From Woeseiaceae bacterium (GTDB lineage Bacteria; Pseudomonadota; Gammaproteobacteria; Steroidobacterales; Woeseiaceae), in NCBI GenBank assembly GCA_030065915.1, contig JASJCQ010000003.1, forward strand, positions 62,001 to 126,000: 64,000 bases of DNA, given 5' to 3'. Shown in pieces: positions 8,539 through 17,700 of this stretch; position 1 is the first letter of the stretch, and the number at the start of each line of letters is the position of its first letter. The position numbers were made by a program, and so were the translations under genes. The notes beneath the pieces are model-generated. The model searched no databases and was not told the origin of the DNA. It saw only the letters and a program-made list of their open reading frames with translations.

Positions 8539-9948
8539 ATGTTCAAAAACTTTTTGTCGTCGATAACCCGGAACGGCCTGAGCCTGTTCGGTACGGGGCT
8601 CGCGATTGCGAGCCTTGTTCTAATCATCAGCCTGTTTGTCATTCAATACCTGGGCTACGAGGGCGGTGCCTACCTGGGCATCATCACGTTCCTGATCCTG
8701 CCGATGATCTTCGTGCTGGGCCTGCTCCTGATTCCCGTGGGCTCCATCCTGCATCGGCGCAAGCTGCGCGAGATGCCGGGAGGCGAAGGCACACCGTTGC
8801 TGCCGGTTTTCGACCTGAACCAGGCAAAGACCCGCAGTTGGCTGCTGATCCTGACCGGCGCCACCATGTTCAATGTCGTGATCGTTGCCGGCGCCACCTA
8901 CAAGGGCGTCGAACACATGGAGTCTGTCGAGTTCTGCGGCCTGGCCTGCCACTCGGTCATGGAGCCCGAATACACCGCGTTTCAACACTCGTCGCACTCA
9001 CGACTGACCTGCGCCGACTGTCACATCGGTCCCGGCGCGGACTGGTTCGTCAAATCGAAACTGGACGGTGCCTGGCAGCTCGTCGCCGTTGCATTCGATC
9101 TCTACCCTCGCCCCATTCCGACACCGCTGCACGACCTGCGCCCGGCGCGAGAAACCTGCGAGCAGTGTCACTGGCCGACCCGCTTCGTCGGCGACAAGCT
9201 CAAAATCAAGAAACACTACGAGGAAGACGAGGCCAATACCGAGGTCACGACGGCGTTGCTCCTGAAAGTCGGCGGCGAGGCCGGAAAGACGTCCACCGGC
9301 ATTCATTGGCACGTCGACCGCGGCGTGAAGATCCGCTACCGCTCTGACGAGACGCGCGAGGACATCTACGAAGTCGAATACACGGCGCCGGATGGCGCCG
9401 TCAAGGTGTTCGCCGACAGGCGTGCACCTGAAGAGGGCGGGGTATGGCGGGAGATGGATTGCGTGGACTGCCACAACCGTCCGAGTCATAACTACCAGGC
9501 GCCGGACGATGAGATCGACGTCGCCCTGCGCGACGGGCTCATCCACCGTGACCTGCCGTTTGTGCGCAAGGAAGCACTGCGCATCATCGACGCCGAATAC
9601 CCGTCACATGAAGCAGCCCGCGAGACCATCACAGCGGAGCTGACCACGTATTACCAGGATAATTATCCGGAGGTCGCCTCCGGGCGCGCTCAGGACATTG
9701 CCGACGCGGCTGCGACGCTCAGCGATATCTACTCGGTCAACGTATTTCCAAACATGAAGGTCTGGTGGAACACCTATCCGGAACACATAGGACACGAGCG
9801 ATCCGAGGGTTGTTACCGTTGCCACGGCCGCCGTCTTCGGACGGAGGATCGCGAGACCATCTCCAAAGACTGTGACATTTGCCATGTCGTGCTGGCAGAA
9901 AGAGAGGAAAACCCGGAGATCCTCACCCAGCTCGAGATTCTTCCCTGA
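8539..9948 (+). CDS. NapC/NirT-type inner-membrane hexaheme cytochrome c (ImcH-like)
   Basis: A 469-residue protein with three N-terminal membrane helices (about 13-37, 44-69, 100-118) and then a periplasmic domain. It has five CXXCH sites (158-162, 207-211, 308-312, 425-429, 445-449) and one CX3CH site (CGLACH at 133-138) in the position of the first NapC/NirT heme. NapC/NirT proteins oxidise membrane quinols. The three-helix anchor and the extra C-terminal hemes recall Geobacter ImcH more than the one-helix CymA of Shewanella. It starts 45 bp after the cytochrome b fusion, preceded by GGGGGATC. The likely role is quinol dehydrogenase feeding periplasmic cytochromes; the exact subfamily is an inference. 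Confidence 0.75.
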   Translation: MFKNFLSSITRNGLSLFGTGLAIASLVLIISLFVIQYLGYEGGAYLGIITFLILPMIFVLGLLLIPVGSILHRRKLREMPGGEGTPLLPVFDLNQAKTRSWLLILTGATMFNVVIVAGATYKGVEHMESVEFCGLACHSVMEPEYTAFQHSSHSRLTCADCHIGPGADWFVKSKLDGAWQLVAVAFDLYPRPIPTPLHDLRPARETCEQCHWPTRFVGDKLKIKKHYEEDEANTEVTTALLLKVGGEAGKTSTGIHWHVDRGVKIRYRSDETREDIYEVEYTAPDGAVKVFADRRAPEEGGVWREMDCVDCHNRPSHNYQAPDDEIDVALRDGLIHRDLPFVRKEALRIIDAEYPSHEAARETITAELTTYYQDNYPEVASGRAQDIADAAATLSDIYSVNVFPNMKVWWNTYPEHIGHERSEGCYRCHGRRLRTEDRETISKDCDICHVVLAEREENPEILTQLEILP

Positions 9949-10056
9949 ATCGGGACTCGCCAGATGAGTGCGAAGACAGGCTCGTAACCGCGATGAGTAA
10001 CGCTCGGCGACAGCGTCAGGACTGAAGCGGACGGTCGCCGGGTAACTCCTGGTGAG

Positions 10057-10461
10057 TTAGCCCTCGGCTAATGCCTCCAGCGCACGCAGCACGTCGCGGC
10101 GACTGATCTGGCCGACCAGCCGGTTCTCGTCCATGACGGGAAAACGCCGATAGCGTGATTCCATGAACAGCTCGGCCAAGTCGATGATGCTCATGTCGGC
10201 ATCGACCGTCTTTACCTTGTGACTCATGAAGTCGGACACCGGTCCGCCCCAGATGCCGTGGTAGCCGGCGTTCAGTGTCACCTTCAGGCAATCCGCCTCG
10301 GACAGGATGCCGATCAATGTGCCCGCCTGGTCGACCACCGGGGCGCCGGCGATGCGATGCTGGCAAAGCATCGCAACGGCGTCGAGCACGTCCATGTCCG
10401 GCGTAAACGTGACGAGGGTACGCGCCATGTAGTCTTTAACGAGTGCGGACTTCAGCGTCAT
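10057..10461 (-). CDS. Two-CBS-domain protein coupled to the nqr operon
   Basis: A 134-residue soluble protein made of a pair of CBS motifs (about residues 8-60 and 75-130), each ending in the typical GxxxxxD pattern (GILSEADCLK, GQISRRDVLR). CBS pairs bind adenine nucleotides or NAD(H) and act as sensors. Its ATG overlaps the nqrM stop codon (10458-10461), so it is probably translated from the nqr transcript as the last gene. A role in sensing NADH or adenylate charge for NQR is an inference from position only. Confidence 0.8.
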   Translation of the reverse strand: MTLKSALVKDYMARTLVTFTPDMDVLDAVAMLCQHRIAGAPVVDQAGTLIGILSEADCLKVTLNAGYHGIWGGPVSDFMSHKVKTVDADMSIIDLAELFMESRYRRFPVMDENRLVGQISRRDVLRALEALAEG

Positions 10462-10661
10462 GCCCGGTCACCCCCGTTGCGTTTCTTGCACTGGTCGCGC
10501 CCACTGCACAGCTCGCACTTGCCGCCGTTCAGTCCACCGCAGCTGCCGCTGATGGCCTTGCGACCGTTCAGCACGCCAATACTCATGCCGGCGATCACCA
10601 CTAGCATGACAATGAAGCTGATGCTCATCATCAGGAAAAAAGTATTCACATAGTCACCCAT
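10458..10661 (-). CDS. nqrM: Na+-NQR maturation factor NqrM
   Basis: A 67-residue protein with one N-terminal membrane helix (about 8-28), then GRKAISGSCGGL and a Cys-rich tail (CELCSGRDQC). NqrM (DUF539) carries the same GSCGG motif and clustered cysteines and is needed to deliver iron for the Fe centre between NqrD and NqrE. It overlaps the 3' end of apbE by 16 bp and the CBS gene by 4 bp. Size and neighbourhood match the family. Confidence 0.9.
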   Translation of the reverse strand: MGDYVNTFFLMMSISFIVMLVVIAGMSIGVLNGRKAISGSCGGLNGGKCELCSGRDQCKKRNGGDRA

Positions 10662-11668
10662 CTGTCGAACGAGCTCGTGCTCGTTGCTTCAATCTCATCC
10701 TCGCGCCTGACCAGGAAGTAGCCGGCGACGTCGAGCTTCTCCGCCAATGCTACGCCCTCACCGGGGCCCAGTACCAGCAGCGCCGTTGCCAGCGCGTCGG
10801 CCTTGGCCGTGGAATCGGCGATGACCGTGACGGCCGCCAGCCGGTGCGCGACAGGCCGGCCCGTCCTCGAGTCGATCGTGTGCGAGTACACCTGGCCGTC
10901 ATACTCGAAAAAATTGCGGTAGTCGCCGGAGGTTGCCACGCCAACGTCCGTGATACGAATCACGCGCTCCTGCGCGCGGGCGAACGGCAGCGGCTTCTCT
11001 ATTGCGATCGCCCAATTCCTTTGCTCTGCGTTCTTGCCTCGGACGCGCAGTTCGCCGCCGACCTCGACGAGGTAGTTCTCGACGTCATGCGCGTCGAGTA
11101 AAGCTGCGAGTCGATCGACGGCATAGCCCTTCGCCCACGCCGACAAGTCGATGTAGACGTCTGCGGGGTTTTTGCGCATCGCCGCCTCCGCACAGCGGGT
11201 CTCGACACGCCTGTAGCCCACTCGCTGCATCGCGGCGGCAATGTCGGCCTCAGCAGGCGGCTGGGGCGCAACATCGGCGGGCCCAAACCCCCACAGATTC
11301 ACCAGTGGGCCGACGGTGATGTCGAACGCGCCGTCGGTCAGCTCGCTGATCCTGAGCGCCTCGCTGACCACATTGCAGAATTCGGGTGACACGCCTATCC
11401 AGTCGGTCGAGCGATCCGCGTTGAAGCGCGAGATATCCGAATCGACGATGTAGGTCGACGTCATCGCGTTCACCGCCTCGAGCTCCCGCGATATCTCATC
11501 AGTGAGCTCTTGTCGCGACAGCGATTCGGGCGGTGCGACGAGTTTGACGCCGAACGTCGTACCCATCGTGTCACCGCTGAGTTCGTACTCCGGCAGGCGA
11601 GACTCGCCGCCACAGGCACCCAGGAACAGCAACGCGAGGCCCGCGGCGAGCGGAATCGACGCCCTCAT
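10646..11668 (-). CDS. apbE: FAD:protein FMN transferase ApbE (lipoprotein)
   Basis: ApbE attaches FMN through a phosphoester to Thr of the SGAT motifs in NqrB and NqrC. From the ATG at 11668 the product is 340 residues with a lipobox ending at Cys19 (FLGAC). The ApbE signatures are present: SGDTMGTTFGVKL near the mature start, VEVGGELRVRGKN, TSGDYRNFFE and YSHTIDSRTGRP. The longer open frame to 11770 would run into nqrF and loses the signal peptide, so 11668 is preferred, 5 bp after the nqrF stop. Both substrates, NqrB and NqrC, are encoded just upstream. Confidence 0.93.
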   Translation of the reverse strand: MRASIPLAAGLALLFLGACGGESRLPEYELSGDTMGTTFGVKLVAPPESLSRQELTDEISRELEAVNAMTSTYIVDSDISRFNADRSTDWIGVSPEFCNVVSEALRISELTDGAFDITVGPLVNLWGFGPADVAPQPPAEADIAAAMQRVGYRRVETRCAEAAMRKNPADVYIDLSAWAKGYAVDRLAALLDAHDVENYLVEVGGELRVRGKNAEQRNWAIAIEKPLPFARAQERVIRITDVGVATSGDYRNFFEYDGQVYSHTIDSRTGRPVAHRLAAVTVIADSTAKADALATALLVLGPGEGVALAEKLDVAGYFLVRREDEIEATSTSSFDRWVTM

Positions 11669-11673
11669 ACCCG

Positions 11674-12918
11674 TCAACCGCCGAAGTCGTCCAGCAGGAT
11701 ATTTTCCTTGGGCACGCCAAGATCCTCGAGCATCTTGATCACGGCCACGTTCATCATCGGCGGTCCGCACAGGTAGTACTCGCAGTCCTCGGGCGCCTCG
11801 TGCTTGCCGAGGTACTGGTCGAGCAGCACCTTGTGAATGAAGCCGGTATAGCCGGTCCAGTGATCCTCCGGTTGCGGCTCTGACAGGGCGAGGTGCCAGT
11901 GGAAGTTGTCGTTTTTCGCATCGAGCTCGTCGAACTCGTCGGCATAGAACACTTCTTTCAGGCTGCGCGCGCCGTACCAGAAGGACATCTTGCGATGGCT
12001 GTGCCTGCGCTTGAGCTGATCGAAGATATGCGACCGCATCGGCGCCATGCCGGCGCCACCGCCGACGAAGACCATCTCGTTATCGGTGTCGCGTGCGAAG
12101 AACTCACCGTAGGGACCGGAGATAAATACCCTGTCGCCCCGCTTCAGGTTGAAGATGAATGACGACATCACGCCCGGCGGGACTTTCTCGCCGGCGCCCG
12201 GAGGCGGCGTAGCGATTCGGACATTGAGCTTGATCAGGCCCTTCTCCAGCGGGAAGTTGGCCATCGAATACGCCCGCGATACGGAATCGTCGACGTGCGA
12301 CTCGTACTTCCACAGGTGGTAGCGGTCCCACTCATCCCTGAATTTTTCCTCGACGTCGAAATCGGAGAATTTCAGGTCGTGCGGCGGACATTCGATCTGG
12401 ATGTAGCCACCGGCCCGGAAATCCAGTTCCTCGCCCTCGGGGAGCTCCAGTACGAGCTCTTTGATGAAGCTCGCAACGTTTCGGTTCGACTTGACCGTGC
12501 ATTCGATACGCCGGACGCCGAAGACTTCGTCGGGTACCTGCACCGTCATGTCCTGCTTGACCGTTACCTGGCAGGACAGGCGCATATGATCGGTGGCCTC
12601 GCGCTTGTTGATCAGCGAACGTTCGGTCGGCAGGATGGCCCCGCCTCCGGACAACACGCGCACCTTGCACTGGCCGCAGGTGCCGCCACCGCCGCAAGCC
12701 GACGCGACAAAGAGGCCGCCGTCTGCAAGTCCCTGCATCAGTTTCATGCCGACGGGGATATGCAGTTCCCGGTCCTCATTGACGGTCACGGTGACCGAGC
12801 CACTCGATACGAGCTTGGAGCGCGCGCCGAGAATGACGAACACGAGCATCAGGATGATGGCTGTGAACAGGCCGACGCCTAAAAGCAGCTCCGTAACCAG
12901 TGTGTCTGTCGCGGCCAT
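11674..12918 (-). CDS. nqrF: Na+-translocating NADH:quinone reductase subunit F
   Basis: NqrF is the NADH entry subunit. It has an N-terminal anchor helix (about 8-31) and a ferredoxin-type [2Fe-2S] domain with C75, C81, C84 and C116. A ferredoxin reductase domain follows, with the FAD-binding RAYSMAN motif, GPYGEFF, and the NADH-binding [11 protein letters not shown] and YLCGPPMM segments. Its 414 residues are close to the family norm. The start lies 3 bp after the nqrE stop. Every redox motif expected is intact. Confidence 0.96.
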   Translation of the reverse strand: MAATDTLVTELLLGVGLFTAIILMLVFVILGARSKLVSSGSVTVTVNEDRELHIPVGMKLMQGLADGGLFVASACGGGGTCGQCKVRVLSGGGAILPTERSLINKREATDHMRLSCQVTVKQDMTVQVPDEVFGVRRIECTVKSNRNVASFIKELVLELPEGEELDFRAGGYIQIECPPHDLKFSDFDVEEKFRDEWDRYHLWKYESHVDDSVSRAYSMANFPLEKGLIKLNVRIATPPPGAGEKVPPGVMSSFIFNLKRGDRVFISGPYGEFFARDTDNEMVFVGGGAGMAPMRSHIFDQLKRRHSHRKMSFWYGARSLKEVFYADEFDELDAKNDNFHWHLALSEPQPEDHWTGYTGFIHKVLLDQYLGKHEAPEDCEYYLCGPPMMNVAVIKMLEDLGVPKENILLDDFGG

Positions 12919-12920
12919 GC

Positions 12921-13523
12921 TCAGATCCCCGAAAAGCCCATGAAGCCCAGCGACATCAGGCCAACGATGATGAATGTGATACCCAGCCCTTGCAGTCCTT
13001 CGGGCACGTCACTGTATTTGAGCTTTTCCCGTATGCCGGCCAGCGCAATCAGCGCGATGGCCCAGCCCGCTCCACTGCCGACCCCGTACACCACGCTCTC
13101 GCTGAAGTTGTACTGGCGTTCAACCATGAACAGCGTGCCGCCGAGAATGGCGCAGTTGACGGTGATCAGCGGCAGGAAGATACCGAGTGCGTTGTACAAC
13201 GCCGGGAAATAACGGTCGAGCGTCATCTCCAGGATTTGCACGAGTGCGGCGATGACGCCGATGTAGCTCACGAGGCCGAGGAAACTCAGGTCGACGTCAG
13301 GAAACCCGGCCCAGGCCAAGGCGCCGTCCTTCAGCAGGTAGGCATAGATCAGGTAGTTGACCGGCACAGTGATCGCCTGCACGGTGACGACGGCGAGACC
13401 GAGGCCGATCGCCGTCTCTACGCGTTTCGACACGGCGAGGAAGGTGCACATCCCGAGGAAGAACGCGAGCGCCAGATTCTCGACGAACGCGGCACGGATA
13501 AACAGGCTGAAATACGCGTCCAT
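12921..13523 (-). CDS. nqrE: Na+-NQR subunit E
   Basis: A 200-residue membrane protein with six predicted helices. NqrE is a paralogue of NqrD, and the two together hold an iron centre in the membrane and form part of the Na+ path. Conserved cysteines lie in the helices (for example GMCTFLA and TVNCAILGG). The ATG overlaps the last base of the nqrD stop. The size is standard for the family. Confidence 0.95.
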   Translation of the reverse strand: MDAYFSLFIRAAFVENLALAFFLGMCTFLAVSKRVETAIGLGLAVVTVQAITVPVNYLIYAYLLKDGALAWAGFPDVDLSFLGLVSYIGVIAALVQILEMTLDRYFPALYNALGIFLPLITVNCAILGGTLFMVERQYNFSESVVYGVGSGAGWAIALIALAGIREKLKYSDVPEGLQGLGITFIIVGLMSLGFMGFSGI

Positions 13524-14182
13524 CAGTAGATCTCGGTCCGGTGCACTTCGTGGATCTGGTAGTCAGGCTTCTCGACCTGCGCCTTCTTCCAGGTCCGGAT
13601 TGCCCAGATCAGGCCACCGATAATGAAAAACGCACTCGGTGGCAGCAGCATCATGCCGTTCGCCTCGTACCAGCCGCCGTCGGAGGTCAGCGGCAGGATC
13701 TGGAATCCGAGCAGCGTGCCGGCGCCGAACAGCTCGCGCGTCGCCGCCACCGCGATCAGGATTGCGCTGTAGCCGAGGCCGTTGCCGAGACCGTCAAGGA
13801 AACTCATGCCAACGCCATTCTTCATCGCGAATGCCTCGGCGCGACCCAGCACGATGCAGTTCGTGATGATCAAACCAACGAATACCGAGAGCTGCTTGCT
13901 GGTTTCGTACGCGTACGCCCTTAGCAGCTGGTCAGTCACGATGACTAACGACGCGATGATCGTCATGTGAACGATGATGCGAATGTTGTTCGGGATGCGA
14001 TTCCGGATGCTGCTGATGGCTGCGCTGGCCAGGGCGGCGACGCTGGTCAGTGCAAGGCACATCAGCAACGACGGCAACAGTGACGTCGTTACCGCAAGCG
14101 CCGAACAAATGCCCAGCACCTGCAACGTAACCGGGTTGTTATCCACAAGTGGATCGATCAGGACTTTTCTCGCATCACTCAT
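13523..14182 (-). CDS. nqrD: Na+-NQR subunit D
   Basis: A 219-residue six-helix membrane subunit paired with NqrE. The start is [21 protein letters not shown] at 14182, which matches other NqrD N-termini. The frame is open to 14416 but the extra residues are Arg/Gly-rich translation of nqrC antisense phase and are not NqrD-like. A conserved [14 protein letters not shown] segment carries the iron-binding Cys. It begins 2 bp after the nqrC stop. Confidence 0.95.
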   Translation of the reverse strand: MSDARKVLIDPLVDNNPVTLQVLGICSALAVTTSLLPSLLMCLALTSVAALASAAISSIRNRIPNNIRIIVHMTIIASLVIVTDQLLRAYAYETSKQLSVFVGLIITNCIVLGRAEAFAMKNGVGMSFLDGLGNGLGYSAILIAVAATRELFGAGTLLGFQILPLTSDGGWYEANGMMLLPPSAFFIIGGLIWAIRTWKKAQVEKPDYQIHEVHRTEIY

Positions 14183-14184
14183 GG

Positions 14185-15000
14185 TCAGGTTCCTTTCGCT
14201 TGCCGGTACTGCTCGAGGTAGGGCCCGTAGCCGTGCGGACCGGTCCAATACCGAACGAGATTCATGACGCCGCGGCCGGTCAGTGTCGCCCCCGACAGGC
14301 CGTCCACCTGGTGCTGGACGTAGGGGTTGCCCGCCGCCACCGTGCCGCGGACGACCTCCATTCGCGGCTCGCCGTCCTCGCCGTAGATCTTCTTGCCGAC
14401 CCATTGGGCCCGCCATGCGGGGTCTTCGATCTGGTCTCCGAGGCCCGGTGTCTCGGCGTGGTCGTAGAACTGGAGTCCGCTGACGGTCTCACCGTCCGGT
14501 TCAAGCGCCAGGTAGCCATATAAGGTGGACCACAGGCCGGTGCCCCTGACCGGCAGGATGATCTGCGACAACTCGTCACCGTCACTGACCAGGTAAACGG
14601 GCGCATAGATGGCTCGTCGACGTATCTTGCCGATATCCAGTTCCTCAGGGATTGCGACGCTCGTCGCTGGCTCATTTGCGGCTGCCAGCGGGTCGAAGTT
14701 GTTCGCATCGATAGAATCGACGTAGGTGCCCGTCTCGAGTTCCACGACGCGAGCCTCAATGCGGTCGAGCCCTTCCTCGATATCGGCGCCCGGTTCCAGC
14801 AGGCCGGCAACGTCCAGGATAATGCGTTGGCGGAACCGGACCTCGTTCATCTCCTGGATCGGCTTCAGCATAATCGCGGCGCCGGCGACGAGGATCGAGC
14901 ACACGAGGCTCAGGCCGATCGCGATCGTCAGCGTGTTGCTCGTGCTGTCACGATCGAAGGCTTCGCGTTCTTCAGTAGCGTTGTTATCTGCATCAGACAC
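14185..15000 (-). CDS. nqrC: Na+-NQR subunit C, covalent FMN carrier
   Basis: A 271-residue protein with one N-terminal helix (about 25-45) and a periplasmic FMN domain. The SGATLTGRG motif near the C-terminus carries the Thr that ApbE flavinylates. This places the flavin on the periplasmic side, where it passes electrons on toward NqrB. The start overlaps the nqrB 3' end by 8 bp. Confidence 0.95.
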   Translation of the reverse strand: MSDADNNATEEREAFDRDSTSNTLTIAIGLSLVCSILVAGAAIMLKPIQEMNEVRFRQRIILDVAGLLEPGADIEEGLDRIEARVVELETGTYVDSIDANNFDPLAAANEPATSVAIPEELDIGKIRRRAIYAPVYLVSDGDELSQIILPVRGTGLWSTLYGYLALEPDGETVSGLQFYDHAETPGLGDQIEDPAWRAQWVGKKIYGEDGEPRMEVVRGTVAAGNPYVQHQVDGLSGATLTGRGVMNLVRYWTGPHGYGPYLEQYRQAKGT

Positions 15001-16201
15001 TGCGCTTGATCCTCCGCTTGATGTTGGCTTGTATGACGAAGTGGTCGATCACCGGCGCGAACACATTCGCGAGCAGGATCGCCAGCATGATGCCCTCCGG
15101 AAACGCCGGGTTGATGACGCGAATCAGCCAGGTCAGGAAACCGATGAGAAGACCGAATACCCATTTGCCCGTGTCGGTCTGTGCCGCGCTGACCGGGTCC
15201 GTCGCCATGAAGACGGCGCCGAACGCAAAGCCGCCCAGCGCGATATGCCAGTACCACGGCATCGACATCATCGGGTTCTCGCTGACGACGCCGCTGAAGA
15301 TCAGCGACGGGATGATCAACCCGAGGAAGACCGCGACAATGATGCGCCACGACGCGATGCCGGTGTAAATCAGCATGGCCCCACCGATCAGACACGCAAT
15401 CGTCGACGTCTCGCCGATCGAGCCCGGCACCTGTCCGAGGAATGCCTGCATCCACGTGATGCCGCTGTCGGCGATGCCCGCCATGCCGTCGATCGCGCTG
15501 ATGCCGAGGGCGGTCGCGCCGCTGTAGCCATCGACCGTGGTCCAGACCGCGTCGCCGGAGATCTGCGCCGGGTAGGCGAAGTACAGGAACGCCCGACCGA
15601 CGAGTGCCGGATTCAGGAAATTCTTGCCCGTTCCGCCGAAGACTTCCTTACCGACGACAACGCCGAAGCTGATACCGACGGCGACTTGCCACAACGGGAT
15701 GTTGGCGGGCAGGATCAGCGCGTACAGCATCGACGTAACGAAGAAACCCTCGTTGACCTCGTGGTTCCTGACGGCCGCAAACAGGACCTCCCAGAAACCG
15801 CCGGCCGCCATCGTGACGACGTAGATAGGAATGAAGAAGACGAAGCCCTGCATGACGCAGTCGTAAAGACTGTTCGGGTCGTAGCCCGCTCCCAGCAGCG
15901 CCAGCGCCGTTGCGCGCCAGCCGCCGATATCCTCCAGCCCCATCGAGGCCAGCGCCATGTTGCCCTGGTAGCCGGTATTCCACATGCCGACCATCAACGC
16001 CGGCATCACGGCAAACACGACCGTGATCATGACGCGCTTCAGGTCGATCGCATCGCGGACGTGGGGCGCATGACGCGTCACGTCGGGCGGCGAGTAGAAC
16101 AGCGTGTCGACCATCTCGTACAGCGCGTGAAAACGCTCGTAGCGCCCGCCCTGCATGAATAGGGGCTCCATGCGATCGAGTGCGCGACGCAATCCTTTCA
16201 T
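14993..16201 (-). CDS. nqrB: Na+-NQR subunit B, covalent FMN and quinone-site subunit
   Basis: A 402-residue polytopic membrane protein. The SGATALG motif provides the Thr for covalent FMN; riboflavin and quinone also bind NqrB in the family. A soluble N-terminal stretch (MKGLRRALDRMEPLF) precedes the first helix, as in other NqrB proteins. It overlaps the nqrA stop by one base. This subunit forms the main Na+ channel with NqrD/E. Confidence 0.96.
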   Translation of the reverse strand: MKGLRRALDRMEPLFMQGGRYERFHALYEMVDTLFYSPPDVTRHAPHVRDAIDLKRVMITVVFAVMPALMVGMWNTGYQGNMALASMGLEDIGGWRATALALLGAGYDPNSLYDCVMQGFVFFIPIYVVTMAAGGFWEVLFAAVRNHEVNEGFFVTSMLYALILPANIPLWQVAVGISFGVVVGKEVFGGTGKNFLNPALVGRAFLYFAYPAQISGDAVWTTVDGYSGATALGISAIDGMAGIADSGITWMQAFLGQVPGSIGETSTIACLIGGAMLIYTGIASWRIIVAVFLGLIIPSLIFSGVVSENPMMSMPWYWHIALGGFAFGAVFMATDPVSAAQTDTGKWVFGLLIGFLTWLIRVINPAFPEGIMLAILLANVFAPVIDHFVIQANIKRRIKRSV

Positions 16202-17547
16202 CAGCCGTTGACCTCGATCTCGTGGAGATTACGGCGCAGGTGCGGACCGTATTCGTATTTGCCGTTGCAGACGAATGAGCAGAGCCCGAGGTCTTCCTCG
16301 TCGAGCTCCAGGCAGCCCAGCGCCTGCGCCATGTCCGTGTCGCCGACCACCAGTGCCTTCAGCAAGGGAGTCGGCAGTATGTCTAATGGCATGACGCGCT
16401 CGAAGCCGCCGGTCGACACCATCGCCCTTGCGCTGCCGTTCTGCGAACTCGTCAAAGAGAAATTGCCCCGGTTCAGGACGTGGCCGGCATAGGCGCGCGT
16501 GAACGAGAATTTCTTTCTCCCGGGCCGCATCCACGCGAGAAACTCCCTGGGGCTATCCTCCTGCAGCGCGCAGACCTGGTTGTGGTAGCGGCCTACCCAG
16601 GCCCCCCAACCGGAACCACGGCTGCCGGACAACGGCGACCCGGAGACGATTCGCAGATGCTCGCCCTCGATCTCGTCCTTCAGCAGGTCCACCGTGCTCG
16701 CGCCCAGGCGTGTACGTACGAGTCGGGGATTCAGCATCTGCGGCCCGCCCAGCGCAACGATTCGTTCGGTCGGAATTCGGCCCGTGGTAAACAGCCGGCC
16801 GAAGGCGATGACGTCCTGGTAGCCCAGGTGCCAGACCACCTTGTTCTTGCAGACCGGATCGAGCATGTGGATATGCGTGCCGACGAGGCCCGCCGGGTGC
16901 GGCCCGTCGAACTCGGCATGCCTGAATGATTCACTCTCCGGGGACGCGATACCCGAGTCGGGCGCTGTGCAAACATAGACGGGCTTATCTGTCAGAGCGG
17001 CCAGTACCGCGAGTCCGTGAGTAAACGAGTCGCCGGCGTCCTTGATCACGACCGCGGGATCGGCCGCGAGCGGGTTGGTGTCGATCGCGGTGACGAATAC
17101 CGCCTCAGGTTCGGCGTCCGGCGCGGGAATCTTGCTGTACGGCCGGGTCCTGAAAGCCGTCCACAGCCCTGACGCGATCAGCATGTCCCGCACCTGCTGC
17201 GCGCCGAGAGTCCCGAGTTGATCGGGGCTTGCGGCATCGAAGCGCTCTTCCGCGTCGCCCTCCAGCATGATGACGACCGACTGCAGCACGCGGCGCTGGC
17301 CGCGGTTGATCGCGATGACTTTGCCGCTGCCAGGCGATGTGAATTGCACGCCGGGGTTTTGCTTGTCGATGAAGAGCGGCTGCCCGAGTTTTACCTGTTC
17401 GCCTTCCCGCACCCGCATTCCGGGCTTCAGGTCAACATAGTCGGGGCCCAGCAGCGCCGCTGTGATGATTTCGTTGCCGTCAGAGATGGTCTGCTGCGGT
17501 GGCCCGGATATCGGAATATCCAGCCCCTTGTTGATTTTTATCCGCAT
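16201..17547 (-). CDS. nqrA: Na+-NQR subunit A
   Basis: A 448-residue soluble subunit that starts with MRIKINKGLDIPISGPP, typical of NqrA, and keeps family segments such as KPGMRVREGEQVKLGQPLF, GGPQMLNPRLVRTRLG and PTPLLKALVVGDTDMAQALG. NqrA sits on the cytoplasmic side and influences quinone binding. It is the first gene of the operon. The 153 bp upstream (17548-17700) must hold the nqr promoter, but I see no confident consensus in it. Confidence 0.95.
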   Translation of the reverse strand: MRIKINKGLDIPISGPPQQTISDGNEIITAALLGPDYVDLKPGMRVREGEQVKLGQPLFIDKQNPGVQFTSPGSGKVIAINRGQRRVLQSVVIMLEGDAEERFDAASPDQLGTLGAQQVRDMLIASGLWTAFRTRPYSKIPAPDAEPEAVFVTAIDTNPLAADPAVVIKDAGDSFTHGLAVLAALTDKPVYVCTAPDSGIASPESESFRHAEFDGPHPAGLVGTHIHMLDPVCKNKVVWHLGYQDVIAFGRLFTTGRIPTERIVALGGPQMLNPRLVRTRLGASTVDLLKDEIEGEHLRIVSGSPLSGSRGSGWGAWVGRYHNQVCALQEDSPREFLAWMRPGRKKFSFTRAYAGHVLNRGNFSLTSSQNGSARAMVSTGGFERVMPLDILPTPLLKALVVGDTDMAQALGCLELDEEDLGLCSFVCNGKYEYGPHLRRNLHEIEVNG

Positions 17548-17700
17548 ACGGTTTGTCGGGCCCCGGTCGTCGTGGACGAAATTCCAAGCAATTTATTAAT
17601 TCAACCCGGAACGGACCATAAGTACAAGACACATTGCATTGCCCGGAGCGAATCCGGCACCAGGACGGTCGCCGCGATCGAGGATAGAAAGTGTCGTCGC

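Noticed and set aside
14726..16162. 478-residue plus-strand frame over nqrB/nqrC
   Set aside because: Antisense to two certain NQR subunits; its Arg/Asp/His-rich composition is typical of reverse-complement membrane-protein codons.
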